Assembly: GCF_024158915.1 (NCBI RefSeq)
Contig: NZ_JAMZGF010000020.1
Coordinates: forward strand, 23,132 to 87,131
Direction: 5' to 3'
Source of the DNA: Chryseobacterium sp. S0630
Lineage (GTDB): Bacteria; Bacteroidota; Bacteroidia; Flavobacteriales; Weeksellaceae
Length of the DNA: 64,000 nt
Part shown: positions 1 through 8,952 of the stretch, piece after piece
How positions within the stretch are numbered: position 1 is the first letter of the stretch
Layout: each line of letters opens with the position of its first letter
Made by a program: the position numbers and the translations under genes
The notes under the pieces: generated by a model
Seen by the model: the letters and a program-made list of their open reading frames with translations, nothing else
What the model was told of the DNA's origin: nothing
The model's database searches: none

Positions 1-1
1 C

Positions 2-1465
2 AAGGAGCTTGAAAATATTCATGATAAGGAATCTCTCAATACTCTTTATTCCGAATGGATTGAAAGTCTCGGAGAAGTTCCACTATGTAAAGAATGTTCA
101 GTAAAAGATCAGAAAGTTTATTTTCTCAAAAACTTTGACCTACGCTGGATTGACAATTCGCAAATTTTCTCTGATGATGTATCTCAAAAACTTCGTTATA
201 TTGAAAATAACAGGAATATTGGAGACAATCACTATTTTGGAAAGGGAGGAAGAAAAATATATTTCAGGAATGAAAAATCCTATGGCTCTCAATTTAATTC
301 CAAAACAATTAGCTTACTGGAATTATTCAGATACTGGAATTATGTAGAATATTTCTTTCCTTATAAATATGAAACCGATCAGAACTGGAATGATGTCCTT
401 ACAGAAATGATTCCCAAATTTCTATTGATTGATAATGATGTAAATCTTCACCTGGCATTAGCAGAACTCGTAGCGAAAACGGATGACTCACACGCTTACA
501 TTTCGTCAAAAGAAATTCAGCTTAATTTGTATGGTCAACGAAAAGTTCCGGTAGAATACTCCTATGCCGAAGGAAAATTAGTGATTACAAAAATTAACAA
601 CACACGATCCAGACATAAAAGCCCTCTGCAGCCGGGGGATGTCATTTATGATATTGAAGGAAAAACCATCCCGCAAGTGATCAATAGTTGGGCAAAATAT
701 GTACCAGCTTCCAACTCATGGGGTAAGGTCAGCAAAATAAAAGACAAACTGCTATTCAGCAAGAATGATTCTATTAGTGTAAAGATTGAAAGGGATGGAC
801 AAAATCTGGAAATAAAAACCAAGACATACCTTATTAAAGATATTATTCATGAAAAAATTCCGGCTCCTAAAAAGTGGAAATTTATGGATGATGAAAAGAA
901 AATCGGGTATGTCCATATGGGAATTTTAGAAAAGGAAGATCTTGATGAAATGTACAACAGTTTAAAATCTGCAAAATCCATTATTTTTGATCTCAGGAAT
1001 TATCCAAGACAAACGATCATTCCCTTAAGTTATCTTCTTCTTCCCAACCCTTCAATCTATTATCAGTTTACTTTTCCCAATACAAGCTATCCCGGAAAAT
1101 TTTACATCAGAAAAAATGTTACAGGCAGGAAGAATCCTGAATACTATAAAGGAAATGTAATCGTTTTAGTAGATGAGAATACACAAAGCCAGGCAGAAAC
1201 TACAACCATGATGTTCAAACAGCATCCGAAAGCGAAAATTATAGGAAGTAATACTTCAGGAGCCAACGGAGATGTCATTATGTTTACAATTGCTGATCTT
1301 GATACACGGTTTACAGGTCTGGGTGCTTATTACCCTGATGGCAGAGAAACTCAAAGAATCGGAATTATTCCTGACATCTTTATAAAACCAAGTATAGAAG
1401 GACTCAAAAACGGAAAAGACGAAGTACTGGAAAAGGCTTTGGAGTATATAAAAACCACGGATTAA
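2..1465 (+). CDS. S41 family peptidase (C-terminal processing protease type), 5' end cut by window
   Basis: The reading frame is open from base 2 and runs without a stop through an internal Met at 407, so the gene begins before the window and about 487 codons are visible. The C-terminal half resembles the tail-specific protease (peptidase S41) fold: a PDZ-like stretch (LQPGDVIYDIEGKTI), then a core with IIFDLRNYP and VIVLVDENTQSQAET. The Ser in TQSQAE sits where S41 enzymes carry the catalytic serine, and GSNTSGANGD follows. The N-terminal part visible here (LLELFRYWNYVEYFFPYK) is typical of Bacteroidota S41 proteins with a long N-terminal extension. Such enzymes are usually exported; the signal peptide would lie outside the window. 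Substrate unknown. Confidence 0.85.
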   Translation, partial: KELENIHDKESLNTLYSEWIESLGEVPLCKECSVKDQKVYFLKNFDLRWIDNSQIFSDDVSQKLRYIENNRNIGDNHYFGKGGRKIYFRNEKSYGSQFNSKTISLLELFRYWNYVEYFFPYKYETDQNWNDVLTEMIPKFLLIDNDVNLHLALAELVAKTDDSHAYISSKEIQLNLYGQRKVPVEYSYAEGKLVITKINNTRSRHKSPLQPGDVIYDIEGKTIPQVINSWAKYVPASNSWGKVSKIKDKLLFSKNDSISVKIERDGQNLEIKTKTYLIKDIIHEKIPAPKKWKFMDDEKKIGYVHMGILEKEDLDEMYNSLKSAKSIIFDLRNYPRQTIIPLSYLLLPNPSIYYQFTFPNTSYPGKFYIRKNVTGRKNPEYYKGNVIVLVDENTQSQAETTTMMFKQHPKAKIIGSNTSGANGDVIMFTIADLDTRFTGLGAYYPDGRETQRIGIIPDIFIKPSIEGLKNGKDEVLEKALEYIKTTD

Positions 1466-1597
1466 ATGAAACGAAAATGTGAATTATTTTACCGTATTTT
1501 CATTTAACTAATATTTAACTTTTAATCTTTCGATTTTGTGAGATTTTAAAAGGATTTGGTCAACATTTTGATACAATAACCATGTAAAAAATAAATT

Positions 1598-3142
1598 ATG
1601 TCAGAAAAGATATTATGGATCGATGATGAAATAGATTTACTTAAACCTCATATCGTATTTTTAGAAAAGAAGGGTTACCAGGTAACTCCTGTCAATAATG
1701 TGAATGAGGCTTTGGAACTTATGGATTCAGAGAAATTTGCTTTAACGCTAATTGATGAAAATATGCCGGGTATTTCCGGATTGGAAGCCATTCCTATGAT
1801 TAAGGAAAAAGATAATGCCTTAAAAATCGTCATGGTGACCAAAAGCGAAGAAGAACACATTATGGAAGAGGCTATCGGTTCCCAGATTGCCGATTATATA
1901 TTAAAGCCTGTAAACCCTAATCAGATATTACTTTCCTTAAAGAAAAACCTTCAGCAGGATAATCTTGTTGAACAAAAAACAATTCTACAATACCAGCAGG
2001 AATTCAGAAACCTTTCCATGGAACTTTCTTATCTGAGAACGTATCAGGAATGGGCTGAATATTATAAAAAGATCCTTAGCTGGGAAATCAAATTTGATAA
2101 AGTAGCAGACAATGAGTTTGCCGATCTTCTGCAGTCTCAGAAAGAGGAAGCTAACATTCAGTTTGCCAAATTTATAGAGAAAAATTATGCTGACTGGCTT
2201 ATTGATACAGACAAGCCTCTAATGAGCCACACACTTTTCAAGGAAAAAGTAAAGCCGGAAGTAGAAAAAGAAAAAGTTCTTTTACTGATGGTGGACAATC
2301 TTCGTTACGATCAGTGGAAAGTGATTGAACCTTTATTCACAAAATATTACAATAAAGTTTCAGAAGATTATTACTACAGTATTCTTCCTACGGCAACACA
2401 GTATGCAAGAAACTCTTTCTTTGCAGGATTAATGCCGTCTGAGATTGAGAAACGTTTCCCTGATAAATGGTTCAATGATAATGAAGAAGGAAACAAAAAT
2501 GAATTTGAGCGTGATTTCCTTGAAGACCAGATGAAGAGAATTGGTCTCGGATCAAAATCTATGAAGTACCTTAAAGTACTGAACGCTGACTTTGAAAGAA
2601 AGATCTATGATGATTTCAATCAACATAAAAACAATGATCTACTTGTAATTGTCTATAACTTTATTGATATCCTGTCACACGCGAAAACAGACAACCATAT
2701 TGTAGATCAGCTGATCCGCGATGATAAGACTTTCCGTTCCCTTACCTTCAACTGGTTTGAAAATTCTTCCTTACTGAAGATTATTAAATCGGCTGCAGAA
2801 AACGGGTATAAGCTGGTTATCACTACAGATCACGGAACGGTATACGTGAAAAAACCAAGTAAAGTGGTAGGAGACAGAGAAACTTCTACGAATATCAGAT
2901 ATAAAACAGGTAAAAGCTTAACGTATGATGACAGTGATGTATGGGCCATTACCAACCCGGAAAAACTTTTCCTTCCAAAAGGAAACCTAAGCTCGAAATA
3001 TATTTTTGCTAAAAACAATATATTCCTGGCTTATCCTAAAAATTACAATCATTTTGTTAATTACTATAAAGAAACTTACCAGCATGGAGGAATTTCACTT
3101 GAAGAGTGTATTATTCCTATCAGCGTATTAGAACCCAAGTAG
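1598..3142 (+). CDS. porX: PorX: response regulator with PglZ/alkaline-phosphatase-like effector domain
   Basis: 514 aa, the usual PorX length. Residues 1-120 form a receiver domain: acidic pocket D9-D10, phosphoacceptor D53 (in LIDENMP), T81 and K103 (in ILKPV) are all present. A helical linker follows, then from about residue 225 a PglZ domain of the alkaline phosphatase superfamily with metal-binding VDNLRYD (D233), a Thr pair in SILPTATQYAR (T265, T267) at the nucleophile position, and TTDHGT near residue 410. In Porphyromonas gingivalis and Flavobacterium johnsoniae PorX regulates the type IX secretion system, with the sensor PorY. No porY-like gene is in this window. The gene stands alone, with a strong terminator behind it. 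Recognition is confident; targets here are inferred. Confidence 0.95.
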   Translation: MSEKILWIDDEIDLLKPHIVFLEKKGYQVTPVNNVNEALELMDSEKFALTLIDENMPGISGLEAIPMIKEKDNALKIVMVTKSEEEHIMEEAIGSQIADYILKPVNPNQILLSLKKNLQQDNLVEQKTILQYQQEFRNLSMELSYLRTYQEWAEYYKKILSWEIKFDKVADNEFADLLQSQKEEANIQFAKFIEKNYADWLIDTDKPLMSHTLFKEKVKPEVEKEKVLLLMVDNLRYDQWKVIEPLFTKYYNKVSEDYYYSILPTATQYARNSFFAGLMPSEIEKRFPDKWFNDNEEGNKNEFERDFLEDQMKRIGLGSKSMKYLKVLNADFERKIYDDFNQHKNNDLLVIVYNFIDILSHAKTDNHIVDQLIRDDKTFRSLTFNWFENSSLLKIIKSAAENGYKLVITTDHGTVYVKKPSKVVGDRETSTNIRYKTGKSLTYDDSDVWAITNPEKLFLPKGNLSSKYIFAKNNIFLAYPKNYNHFVNYYKETYQHGGISLEECIIPISVLEPK

Positions 3143-3176
3143 TTTTTTTCATAGTTTATTTAATTTTGGGTTAAAA

Positions 3177-3214
3177 GGCGGAAAAAATCGAATGATTTTT
3201 TCCGCCTCTTTTTT
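3177..3214 (+). terminator. Rho-independent terminator after porX
   Basis: Perfect 13-bp stem (3177-3189 with 3194-3206), 4-nt loop, followed by a run of T. Confidence 0.9.
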
Positions 3215-3264
3215 AAGGCATCTATTTTGCATACTAGTAGACAACCTTAAATAAATATAATCTT

Positions 3265-3642
3265 ATGAAAAAGCACATTTTTATTGCAGCAGCATTTGCA
3301 GCCTTATTTTTAACTTCATGTAATAAAGAAAAGAAAGTAACAGATTCTGCTTCTACTCCTGCAGACAGTGTTGCTTCTAAGCCGTCTGATTCAGCAGCTG
3401 TATCAGGAACTCAGGATGAAATTGTAAAAAGCACTTCGAAAGACAGCAGTGGAAAAACGCTGGATATGACTTTCAATAATACCAAAAATACAGCAACAGT
3501 AGTTTTCAATAATGAAACAATTGAACTTCAGGGGCAAAAACCTGCATCAGGAATATGGTATAAGAATGATCATTATGAGCTGAGAGGTAAAGGAGAGGAA
3601 ATAGAATTGACAAAAGACGGTAAAACAGTTTTCAAAAAATAA
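3265..3642 (+). CDS. small lipoprotein with MliC-like (C-type lysozyme inhibitor) domain
   Basis: 125 aa. The N-terminus is a lipoprotein signal with lipobox LTSC, so Cys19 would be lipidated. A Ser/Thr/Ala-rich linker spans residues about 22-60. The last 60 residues (from KTLDMTFNN through ASGIWYKNDHYELRGKGEEIELTKDGKTVF) match the shape of the MliC fold: a short beta-barrel with an SGxxY pattern and a final KDGKTVF strand. Family members inhibit C-type lysozyme at the envelope. The paired cysteines seen in many MliC proteins are absent, so inhibitor activity is uncertain. Monocistronic, between two terminators. Confidence 0.7.
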   Translation: MKKHIFIAAAFAALFLTSCNKEKKVTDSASTPADSVASKPSDSAAVSGTQDEIVKSTSKDSSGKTLDMTFNNTKNTATVVFNNETIELQGQKPASGIWYKNDHYELRGKGEEIELTKDGKTVFKK

Positions 3643-3664
3643 GATCCCTTACTAAAAATATAAA

Positions 3665-3698
3665 AAGTCGGCTTTGAAATTCAAAACCGGCTTTTTTA
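3665..3698 (+). terminator. terminator after MliC-like lipoprotein gene
   Basis: Stem of about 13 bp with G-U pairs (AGTCGGCTTTGAA paired with TTCAAAACCGGCT) followed by TTTTTT. Confidence 0.85.
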
Positions 3699-3743
3699 TT
3701 TTTGCCTCTTTCTTATAGTTCATATCTTCGTAAAAAATAAATC

Positions 3744-4034
3744 ATGTTTATTATTTCGCTTACCTATAAGAGTTCTATTGAAAGTATAGAAAAACTTATT
3801 CCCCGGCATAATATTTTCCTCAACAAACATTATGACTCCGGGCATTTCATTGCCTCAGGAAGAAAAGAACCAAGAACGGGAGGGATCATTATTGCTAAAG
3901 CAGCCTCTAAAAAAGAGCTTGAGCAGATCATCACTGAAGATCCTTTTTATATTCACGAGGTTGCGGATTATGCTATCACTGAATTTATCCCATCCAAATA
4001 CAACGAAAACTTTAAAATTTTTATAGAAGACTAA
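3744..4034 (+). CDS. YciI family protein
   Basis: 96 aa, a ferredoxin-like YciI/YCII domain over the whole length. Visible family marks: the early IPRHNIFLNKHYDSGHFIASG stretch with its conserved His, G(R/K) and a Gly-rich GGIIIA strand, then EDPFYIHEVADY, where the Asp-Pro-Phe motif is diagnostic. Function in this family is poorly defined; a His/Asp pair has been proposed as catalytic. The stop codon overlaps the start of the exonuclease III gene by one base (TAATG), so the two genes are translationally coupled. An A-rich leader precedes the ATG. Confidence 0.85.
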   Translation: MFIISLTYKSSIESIEKLIPRHNIFLNKHYDSGHFIASGRKEPRTGGIIIAKAASKKELEQIITEDPFYIHEVADYAITEFIPSKYNENFKIFIED

Positions 4035-4798
4035 TGAGATTAATTACATACAATGTCAATGGAATCAGAGCGGCTTTCACGAAAGATTTTCTGGGCTGGC
4101 TGAAAACTGCCGATCCGGATACCATCTGCATTCAGGAGAGCAAGGCAGGAAACGATCAGATAGATATCGAAAGCCTTGAGAAATTAGGATATCACAGTTA
4201 TTGGCATTCTGCAGTAAGAAAAGGCTATAGCGGGGTCGGAATTGCCTCAAAAATAAAACCCAATCATGTAGAGTATGGTTGTGGTATCGAAAGCTATGAT
4301 AATGAAGGAAGAATCATCCGTGCTGATTTTGATGGATATTCTGTGATTTCAGTGTACGTCCCTTCTGCCTCTAATATCGAAAGACTCGATTTTAAAATGC
4401 AGTTTTGCCATGACTTTCTTGAGTACATCAAGAATTTGAAAAAAGAAATTCCCAACCTTATTATATCCGGCGACTTCAATATCTGCCATGAAGCTATTGA
4501 TATTCACAATCCTGTTGGTCTAAAGAATGTCTCAGGGTTTCTTCCTATGGAAAGGGAATGGATGACCAGTTTCATCAATGACTGTGAACTGATTGACAGT
4601 TTCAGATTCTTTAATAATGAACCGGATAATTATACGTGGTGGAGCTACCGACAAAATTCAAGGGAAAGAAATAAAGGTTGGAGGTTAGATTATAACTTTA
4701 CTTCCTATAGTTTAAAAGATAAGCTCACAAGGGCTGTTATTTTAAAGGAAGCGGTGCATTCTGACCATTGTCCTGCTTTATTGGAATTAGATGTATAA
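4034..4798 (+). CDS. xth: exodeoxyribonuclease III (AP endonuclease)
   Basis: 254 aa, the normal length for ExoA/XthA of the EEP superfamily. It starts with LITYNVNGIRAA and has the metal-binding Glu in CIQESKAG, the SGVGIASK stretch, the catalytic SGDFNICHEAIDI motif, YTWWSYR and the final Asp-His pair in VHSDHCPALLEL. It cleaves apurinic/apyrimidinic sites and degrades DNA 3'-5' in cytoplasmic base excision repair. It shares one base with the YciI gene upstream, so the two form an operon. A bidirectional terminator follows. Confidence 0.95.
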   Translation: MRLITYNVNGIRAAFTKDFLGWLKTADPDTICIQESKAGNDQIDIESLEKLGYHSYWHSAVRKGYSGVGIASKIKPNHVEYGCGIESYDNEGRIIRADFDGYSVISVYVPSASNIERLDFKMQFCHDFLEYIKNLKKEIPNLIISGDFNICHEAIDIHNPVGLKNVSGFLPMEREWMTSFINDCELIDSFRFFNNEPDNYTWWSYRQNSRERNKGWRLDYNFTSYSLKDKLTRAVILKEAVHSDHCPALLELDV

Positions 4799-4820
4799 TC
4801 AACGTTATATTCATCCATAC

Positions 4821-4852
4821 AAAAAGCCAGCTGAACAGCTGGCTTTTTTTTA
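4821..4852. terminator. bidirectional terminator between xth and the RlpA-like gene
   Basis: Near-perfect inverted repeat AAAGCCAGCTG/CAGCTGGCTTT with A-run before and T-run after, so it can serve both convergent genes. Confidence 0.9.
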
Positions 4853-4867
4853 ATTTAAATCATAAAA

Positions 4868-5239
4868 TTAATCGACAATTTCATATTCGACCGGAATGGT
4901 ACCATGACTGATATCTCCGATCTCATCGAACGCAGCTTTAGACATGTCTAAAGATCTTGATGAATGGTAAGGCCCTCTGTCATTAATTCTCACTATTACC
5001 TCTTTACCATTTTTAAGGTTTGTTACCTTAACATTTGTTCCAAATGGAAGCGTTCTGTTTGCTGCAGTAAACTTTGAGTTATCAAAGATTTCTCCGCTAG
5101 CAGTTTTTCTACCGTTAAATTTATCGTGGTAGTACGATGCATAACTTGTTTTTTTCGCATCTAAGGCATTACTTGTAAAAGAGTAAACACCTAAGGTTGA
5201 AATCATCATTATGATTACGAGAATGAATCTTTTCATCAT
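4868..5239 (-). CDS. RlpA-like septal ring lytic transglycosylase family protein
   Basis: 123 aa. N-terminal signal peptide or anchor (KRFILVIIMMISTLGVYSF), then a double-psi beta-barrel domain with the RlpA marks ASYYHDKFNGRKTASGE, FTAANRTLPFGTNVKVTNL and VRINDRGPY. RlpA proteins cleave glycan strands lacking stem peptides at the septum. This one has no SPOR domain and no lipobox, so it is a short periplasmic form; enzymatic activity is not proven for such forms. The start is Met-Met; either is possible (5239 or 5236). A TACATTTG promoter element lies about 30 bp upstream. Confidence 0.88.
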   Translation of the reverse strand: MMKRFILVIIMMISTLGVYSFTSNALDAKKTSYASYYHDKFNGRKTASGEIFDNSKFTAANRTLPFGTNVKVTNLKNGKEVIVRINDRGPYHSSRSLDMSKAAFDEIGDISHGTIPVEYEIVD

Positions 5240-5266
5240 TTTGAACTTTTATTGGTTTTGACGGAG

Positions 5267-5274
5267 CAAATGTA
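5267..5274 (-). promoter_or_regulatory. -7 promoter element for the RlpA-like gene
   Basis: TACATTTG on the minus strand fits the Bacteroidota -7 consensus TAnnTTTG and lies 28 bp before the start codon. No clear -33 TTG was found at the expected distance. Confidence 0.5.
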
Positions 5275-5754
5275 TCAGGAATCTTTATAAAACCCTATTC
5301 AATATGTTAAAAACAGTTAATAAAATATTAACAAAATGTTAAACAAAGCTGTAACCCCCTATGGATAGGGCTTTTACACCACACTGTTAAAAAGTGTTAA
5401 AAAAACACTTAAAAAGTTAACATAATTAACTAATTTATACATAATTTAAAAACTTAAAAAACAAAACAAACTGATAATCAATAATTTAAAAAATACATAC
5501 TGTTAAGATTTTAATCAAAAAAAATAATTCCAAAATTAAAATTCTTAAATCCAAGATGTGAAGAAAATGACCACCAGAATATGTTGAGCCTTATAATATC
5601 AAATTTCAGAACCAGATTTTAACATCTAAATACAGTGTTAAAATTTGCAGCTTATTATCTTATTTAATAAAATGTCTTCATCAGGTACTAAATATAGAAC
5701 CAAGATTATGATTATTAACGGCGAAAAAATGAAAGAACGTCTATCCTTAAATGT
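5275..5754. other. AT-rich intergenic region without recognised gene
   Basis: About 480 bases with no credible coding frame. The part nearest 5300-5460 contains many GTTAA-type words and a weak hairpin (ACACT-GTTAAAA-AGTGT near 5383). I see no tRNA or known RNA fold. It probably holds the upstream promoter DNA of the RlpA-like gene. Confidence 0.5.
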
Positions 5755-5784
5755 AAAAAACCAATGAAAATATCATTGGTTTTT
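5755..5784 (-). terminator. terminator of the secreted protein pair
   Basis: Inverted repeat AAAACCAATGA/TCATTGGTTTT with A/T runs on both sides, just downstream of the minus-strand gene ending at 5807. Confidence 0.8.
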
Positions 5785-5806
5785 ACTTTATATAAATAAA
5801 TATTTA

Positions 5807-6526
5807 TTATTTTAAATATTCTAAAACATAATCATACGTTCCGTTTGGATATACCACAGACATACTTGGAGATCCTGTAACAGCAGCTCCTGTAGATGTA
5901 TCATATGAATATAATTCTCTGGAATATACTGTATTAGTACCCGCTTTATAAATAGTAATTCCGTACATAGCAGTAATTCCGGCAGGAGCAGGAATTGTTA
6001 CTGCAGTAGTAGTACCGTTTGCAGCAAAAGTTCCTTTTATACCATAAATTTGTGCGCTATTTACTTGTCTGTTTGTAACAGTTTCAGTAGTAAGAATGTT
6101 TTCTTTAGTACTAGCATTAAACGGTAACCACTGACCTGTAGAAGTTGCATATGCATTAGCAGAACCTCCTGTCGGGTTAGAGAAATAATAGAAACCTGGT
6201 GTAACAGATTGTCCTCCGATACCTGATCCAGTTGCTGGAGTAGTACCTGTTTTAGAGTTGTAAACAACCATACCATCGTATGCAGTCGGGAAGTTAAAGT
6301 TACTTGTAGTACCCGTAACAAAAGTAAAAACAGTTAAATCTGTTCTAGGGAACGCCAGACCTTTACCATTATTAGCCCCATTTGAGAATCCATTAGCAGA
6401 AGCATCTATAAATGCAGATTGTCCTGTAATGTTTGTACTAATAGCATTATTCGCTCTTAATTGTGCAAATGCTACGTTAGCTGATGCTGTTAGAGCTAAA
6501 ACTATTGATGTTAAATATAATTTCAT
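5807..6526 (-). CDS. secreted protein of unknown function (paralogue of the adjacent gene)
   Basis: 239 aa. Signal peptide KLYLTSIVLALTASANVAFAQ with a probable cut after AFA. The mature part is rich in Thr, Ser, Gly and Asn and contains a short block GLAFPRTDL...YDGMVVYNSKTGT...VTPGFYYFSNPT followed by GQWLPF. This block is shared in pattern with the next gene upstream (PGFYYFDS...PEWKPL) and is common in Flavobacteriia surface proteins that resemble phage tail-fibre modules. No type IX secretion C-terminal domain, lipobox or catalytic motif is evident. It follows its paralogue after 20 bp, so both are probably one transcript. Function unknown; a surface structural role is only a guess. Confidence 0.75.
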   Translation of the reverse strand: MKLYLTSIVLALTASANVAFAQLRANNAISTNITGQSAFIDASANGFSNGANNGKGLAFPRTDLTVFTFVTGTTSNFNFPTAYDGMVVYNSKTGTTPATGSGIGGQSVTPGFYYFSNPTGGSANAYATSTGQWLPFNASTKENILTTETVTNRQVNSAQIYGIKGTFAANGTTTAVTIPAPAGITAMYGITIYKAGTNTVYSRELYSYDTSTGAAVTGSPSMSVVYPNGTYDYVLEYLK

Positions 6527-6546
6527 AATTGAATGTGTTTTTAAGA

Positions 6547-7185
6547 TTAAAAGCTGCTATAGCTATACCAAACTGCGCCATCACAAATGTAGCTTAATGA
6601 TCCACCAGGTCCTGTAGGAGAAAGTGTTGCCTGATTACTGATAGTACCTGCAGTACCTGTAATACTGAACCCTGAGGTTGTATTATCAATGAATGTAATC
6701 GTTTTACCATTTGTCTTGGTTAAAGCATCCAGATTGAAAACCGTACCTGAAGTACTTACAATAACACCGTTATTTAAGTCAGCATCAGAGATGGTACCTG
6801 CTGTTTGTGCTCTTACAGTCATTCCTGTTGCTACAGCTCCTCCACCTAGAGGTTTCCATTCAGGAACTACAGAATCAAAGTAGTAAAATCCAGGTCCTGT
6901 AATCTTAGCTTTTCTAGCTCCAGTTCCTGTACCTGCAGTAATATAAACAACAGCTCCATTTTGAGGTGTACCATAAGTACCGGAAGTGTCATCTTTTGCA
7001 GATAGTTGCGCTGCCGTCATACGAGGGACTAATAAGGCATCTGGTCTTGCATTGTCTGTAGTATTTGCTACTACGTCTAATGTTGCGGCAGGTGTGGTTG
7101 TGTTAATCCCCACTCGCCCTTGTTGAGCCTTAGAAACGGCCGAAAGGCCAACAAGCATAATTGCTGTTAATAAAAATTTTTTCAT
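6547..7185 (-). CDS. secreted protein of unknown function with tail-fibre-like N-terminal motif
   Basis: 212 aa. Signal peptide KKFLLTAIMLVGLSAVSKAQ, then GRVGINTTTPAATLDV, the short motif widespread in Bacteroidota secreted proteins and phage tail-fibre collars. Next come LLVPRMTAAQLSAKD, GAVVYITAGTG and GPGFYYFDSVVPEWKPLGG, again the pattern of the gene downstream. The second half is a Thr/Gly-rich stretch (TFIDNTTSGFSITGTAGTIS) ending in CDGAVWYSYSSF, which would suit a beta-rich fold. First gene of a two-gene unit. No enzyme motif seen. Confidence 0.75.
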   Translation of the reverse strand: MKKFLLTAIMLVGLSAVSKAQQGRVGINTTTPAATLDVVANTTDNARPDALLVPRMTAAQLSAKDDTSGTYGTPQNGAVVYITAGTGTGARKAKITGPGFYYFDSVVPEWKPLGGGAVATGMTVRAQTAGTISDADLNNGVIVSTSGTVFNLDALTKTNGKTITFIDNTTSGFSITGTAGTISNQATLSPTGPGGSLSYICDGAVWYSYSSF

Positions 7186-7555
7186 AAGTTTTTAAAGATT
7201 TTTAATTACATTTTTTTCATCAATATTTCCAAAAAAGAATACACATCCCAACTTGTGAACATTGCTTTAAGACTAAAATAATTAAATACTGATTTCAATT
7301 GACTTTTAGTCTTTTTTTAATGATTAACTTGCTGAAAGCACATGATTTAAAAATATTGCTTCTTGCGCAAATTTAAGACATAATTTTCGATTTTAAATAC
7401 ATTATAAAAGAAAATTAAAGAATCTTAATTACACAAAATATTAATAAATTGATTATCAATTAAATAAAAACCGGTTACCGAGAAAATTCTATGTTAATTT
7501 TAGTTAATAATTCGGTTTCAAAAACATCATTTTTAACTGATTAACAAGCGTTTAA
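7186..7555. other. intergenic region with promoter-like element, no gene
   Basis: About 370 AT-rich bases upstream of the secreted pair and downstream of rimO. A minus-strand TAAATTTG (7368-7375) fits TAnnTTTG but would give a leader of about 180 bases. No RNA gene recognised. Confidence 0.4.
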
Positions 7556-8857
7556 CTAGACTAATTCTCCGTATAAGTCAAATTCTTCAGCAGAGGTAAT
7601 TTTAACATCTGCAAATTCTCCTATTGAAATATAAGTATCTTCTGCAGAAACCAGAACTGTATTATCTACATCTGGTGAGTCATATTCCGTTCTTCCGATG
7701 AAATAATTTCCTTCTTTACGGTCAAAAACACATCTGAATACTTTACCTATTTTTTCCTGATTTTTTTCCCATGAAATCTGAGACTGCAATTCCATAATTT
7801 CCTCTACTCTTGCCTCTTTTACTTCCTGTGGAATATTATCTTCTAAAACATGGGCAGTCGTATTCTCTTCGTGAGAATAAGTAAAGCAACCTAATCTATC
7901 AAATTTCTGTTCTCTCACCCAGTCTTTAAGTTCCTGAAATATCTCTTCCGTTTCTCCAGGGTATCCAACGATAAGTGTTGTTCTGATCGCCATATCTGGA
8001 ACTTTCTCTCTGAATTTTCCTAAAAGAGCATCCGTTTTCTCATGGGTAGTTCCTCTCTTCATAGATTTCAGTAAATCTGAATTGATGTGCTGAAGAGGAA
8101 TATCTATATAGTTACATACTTTAGGTTCTTCACGGATAATATCAAGAACATCTTCAGGGAATCCGCTTGGGAAAGCATAGTGAAGACGAATCCATTCTAC
8201 GCCTTCTACTTTTACCAATTCTTTTAAAAGATCACCCAATGCTCTTTTTTTATAAAGATCAAGACCATAGTAAGTAAGATCCTGAGCAATAAGAATTAAT
8301 TCTTTTGTTCCTTTTTTGGCCAGTTTCTGAGCTTCTAAAACCAGTTTCTCGATTGGAGTTGAAATATGTCCTCCTCTCATCAATGGGATTGCACAGAAAG
8401 AACATGGTCTGTCACAGCCTTCAGAAATTTTAAGGTATGCGTAATGTTTTGGAGTTGTTGTTAATCTTTCTCCTACCAGTTCATGTTTATAATCTGCTCC
8501 AAGATGCTTTAAAAGTATCGGAAGGTCTCTTGTTCCGAAATATTGGTCTACGTCCGGAATTTCTTTTATCAAATCCGGTTTATATCTTTCAGATAAACAT
8601 CCTGTAACGAATACTTTCTCGACCTCACCTCTGTTTTTAGCATCAACATAATCAAGGATGGTATTGATAGACTCTTCTTTAGCATTATCAATAAATCCGC
8701 AGGTATTGATGACCACAATGTCCCCACGGTCTTCGTGAACCACTTCTTTGCCATTGGCTTTCAGCTGGCTCATTAATACTTCAGAATCATATACATTCTT
8801 GGAACATCCAAGAGTGACTACATTGATTTTCTTCTTCCCTACAGATTTTGTACGCAT
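7556..8857 (-). CDS. rimO: ribosomal protein S12 methylthiotransferase RimO
   Basis: 433 aa from the ATG at 8857. This radical-SAM enzyme methylthiolates an Asp of ribosomal protein S12. The N-terminal UPF0004 domain has its three cluster cysteines (C18 in TLGCSKN, C53 in NTCGF, C87 in TGCLSE). The radical-SAM site is CDRPCSFC (C148, C152, C155), followed by RGGHIS. A TRAM domain closes the protein. The frame is open further upstream, but a TATCTTTG promoter element at 8877-8884 places the transcript start after that extension, which supports 8857. Single gene. Confidence 0.96.
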   Translation of the reverse strand: MRTKSVGKKKINVVTLGCSKNVYDSEVLMSQLKANGKEVVHEDRGDIVVINTCGFIDNAKEESINTILDYVDAKNRGEVEKVFVTGCLSERYKPDLIKEIPDVDQYFGTRDLPILLKHLGADYKHELVGERLTTTPKHYAYLKISEGCDRPCSFCAIPLMRGGHISTPIEKLVLEAQKLAKKGTKELILIAQDLTYYGLDLYKKRALGDLLKELVKVEGVEWIRLHYAFPSGFPEDVLDIIREEPKVCNYIDIPLQHINSDLLKSMKRGTTHEKTDALLGKFREKVPDMAIRTTLIVGYPGETEEIFQELKDWVREQKFDRLGCFTYSHEENTTAHVLEDNIPQEVKEARVEEIMELQSQISWEKNQEKIGKVFRCVFDRKEGNYFIGRTEYDSPDVDNTVLVSAEDTYISIGEFADVKITSAEEFDLYGELV

Positions 8858-8876
8858 CGTTTTGATTTTGAGTCTG

Positions 8877-8884
8877 CAAAGATA
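8877..8884 (-). promoter_or_regulatory. -7 promoter element of rimO
   Basis: TATCTTTG (TAnnTTTG consensus) 19 bp before the chosen ATG; it decides the start because any upstream start would precede the transcript. Confidence 0.6.
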
Positions 8885-8914
8885 CAAAATATTGGAGAGT
8901 TAGGATTAAAAAAT

Positions 8915-8941
8915 AAAAACCACTTTATAAAAGTGGTTTTC
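8915..8941 (-). terminator. terminator at the end of the polysaccharide locus
   Basis: Stem AAAACCACTTT/AAAGTGGTTTT around ATA, with A/T runs; lies directly after the last gene (rmlC) and before the rimO promoter. Confidence 0.8.
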
Positions 8942-8952
8942 AGGGATATACT

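Noticed and set aside
407..1465. Start of the first gene at the Met codon at 407
   Set aside because: The same frame stays open to base 2 with S41-like protein sequence, so 407 is an internal Met.
8857..8887. N-terminal extension of RimO
   Set aside because: It begins with a non-ATG codon and overlaps the TATCTTTG promoter element.
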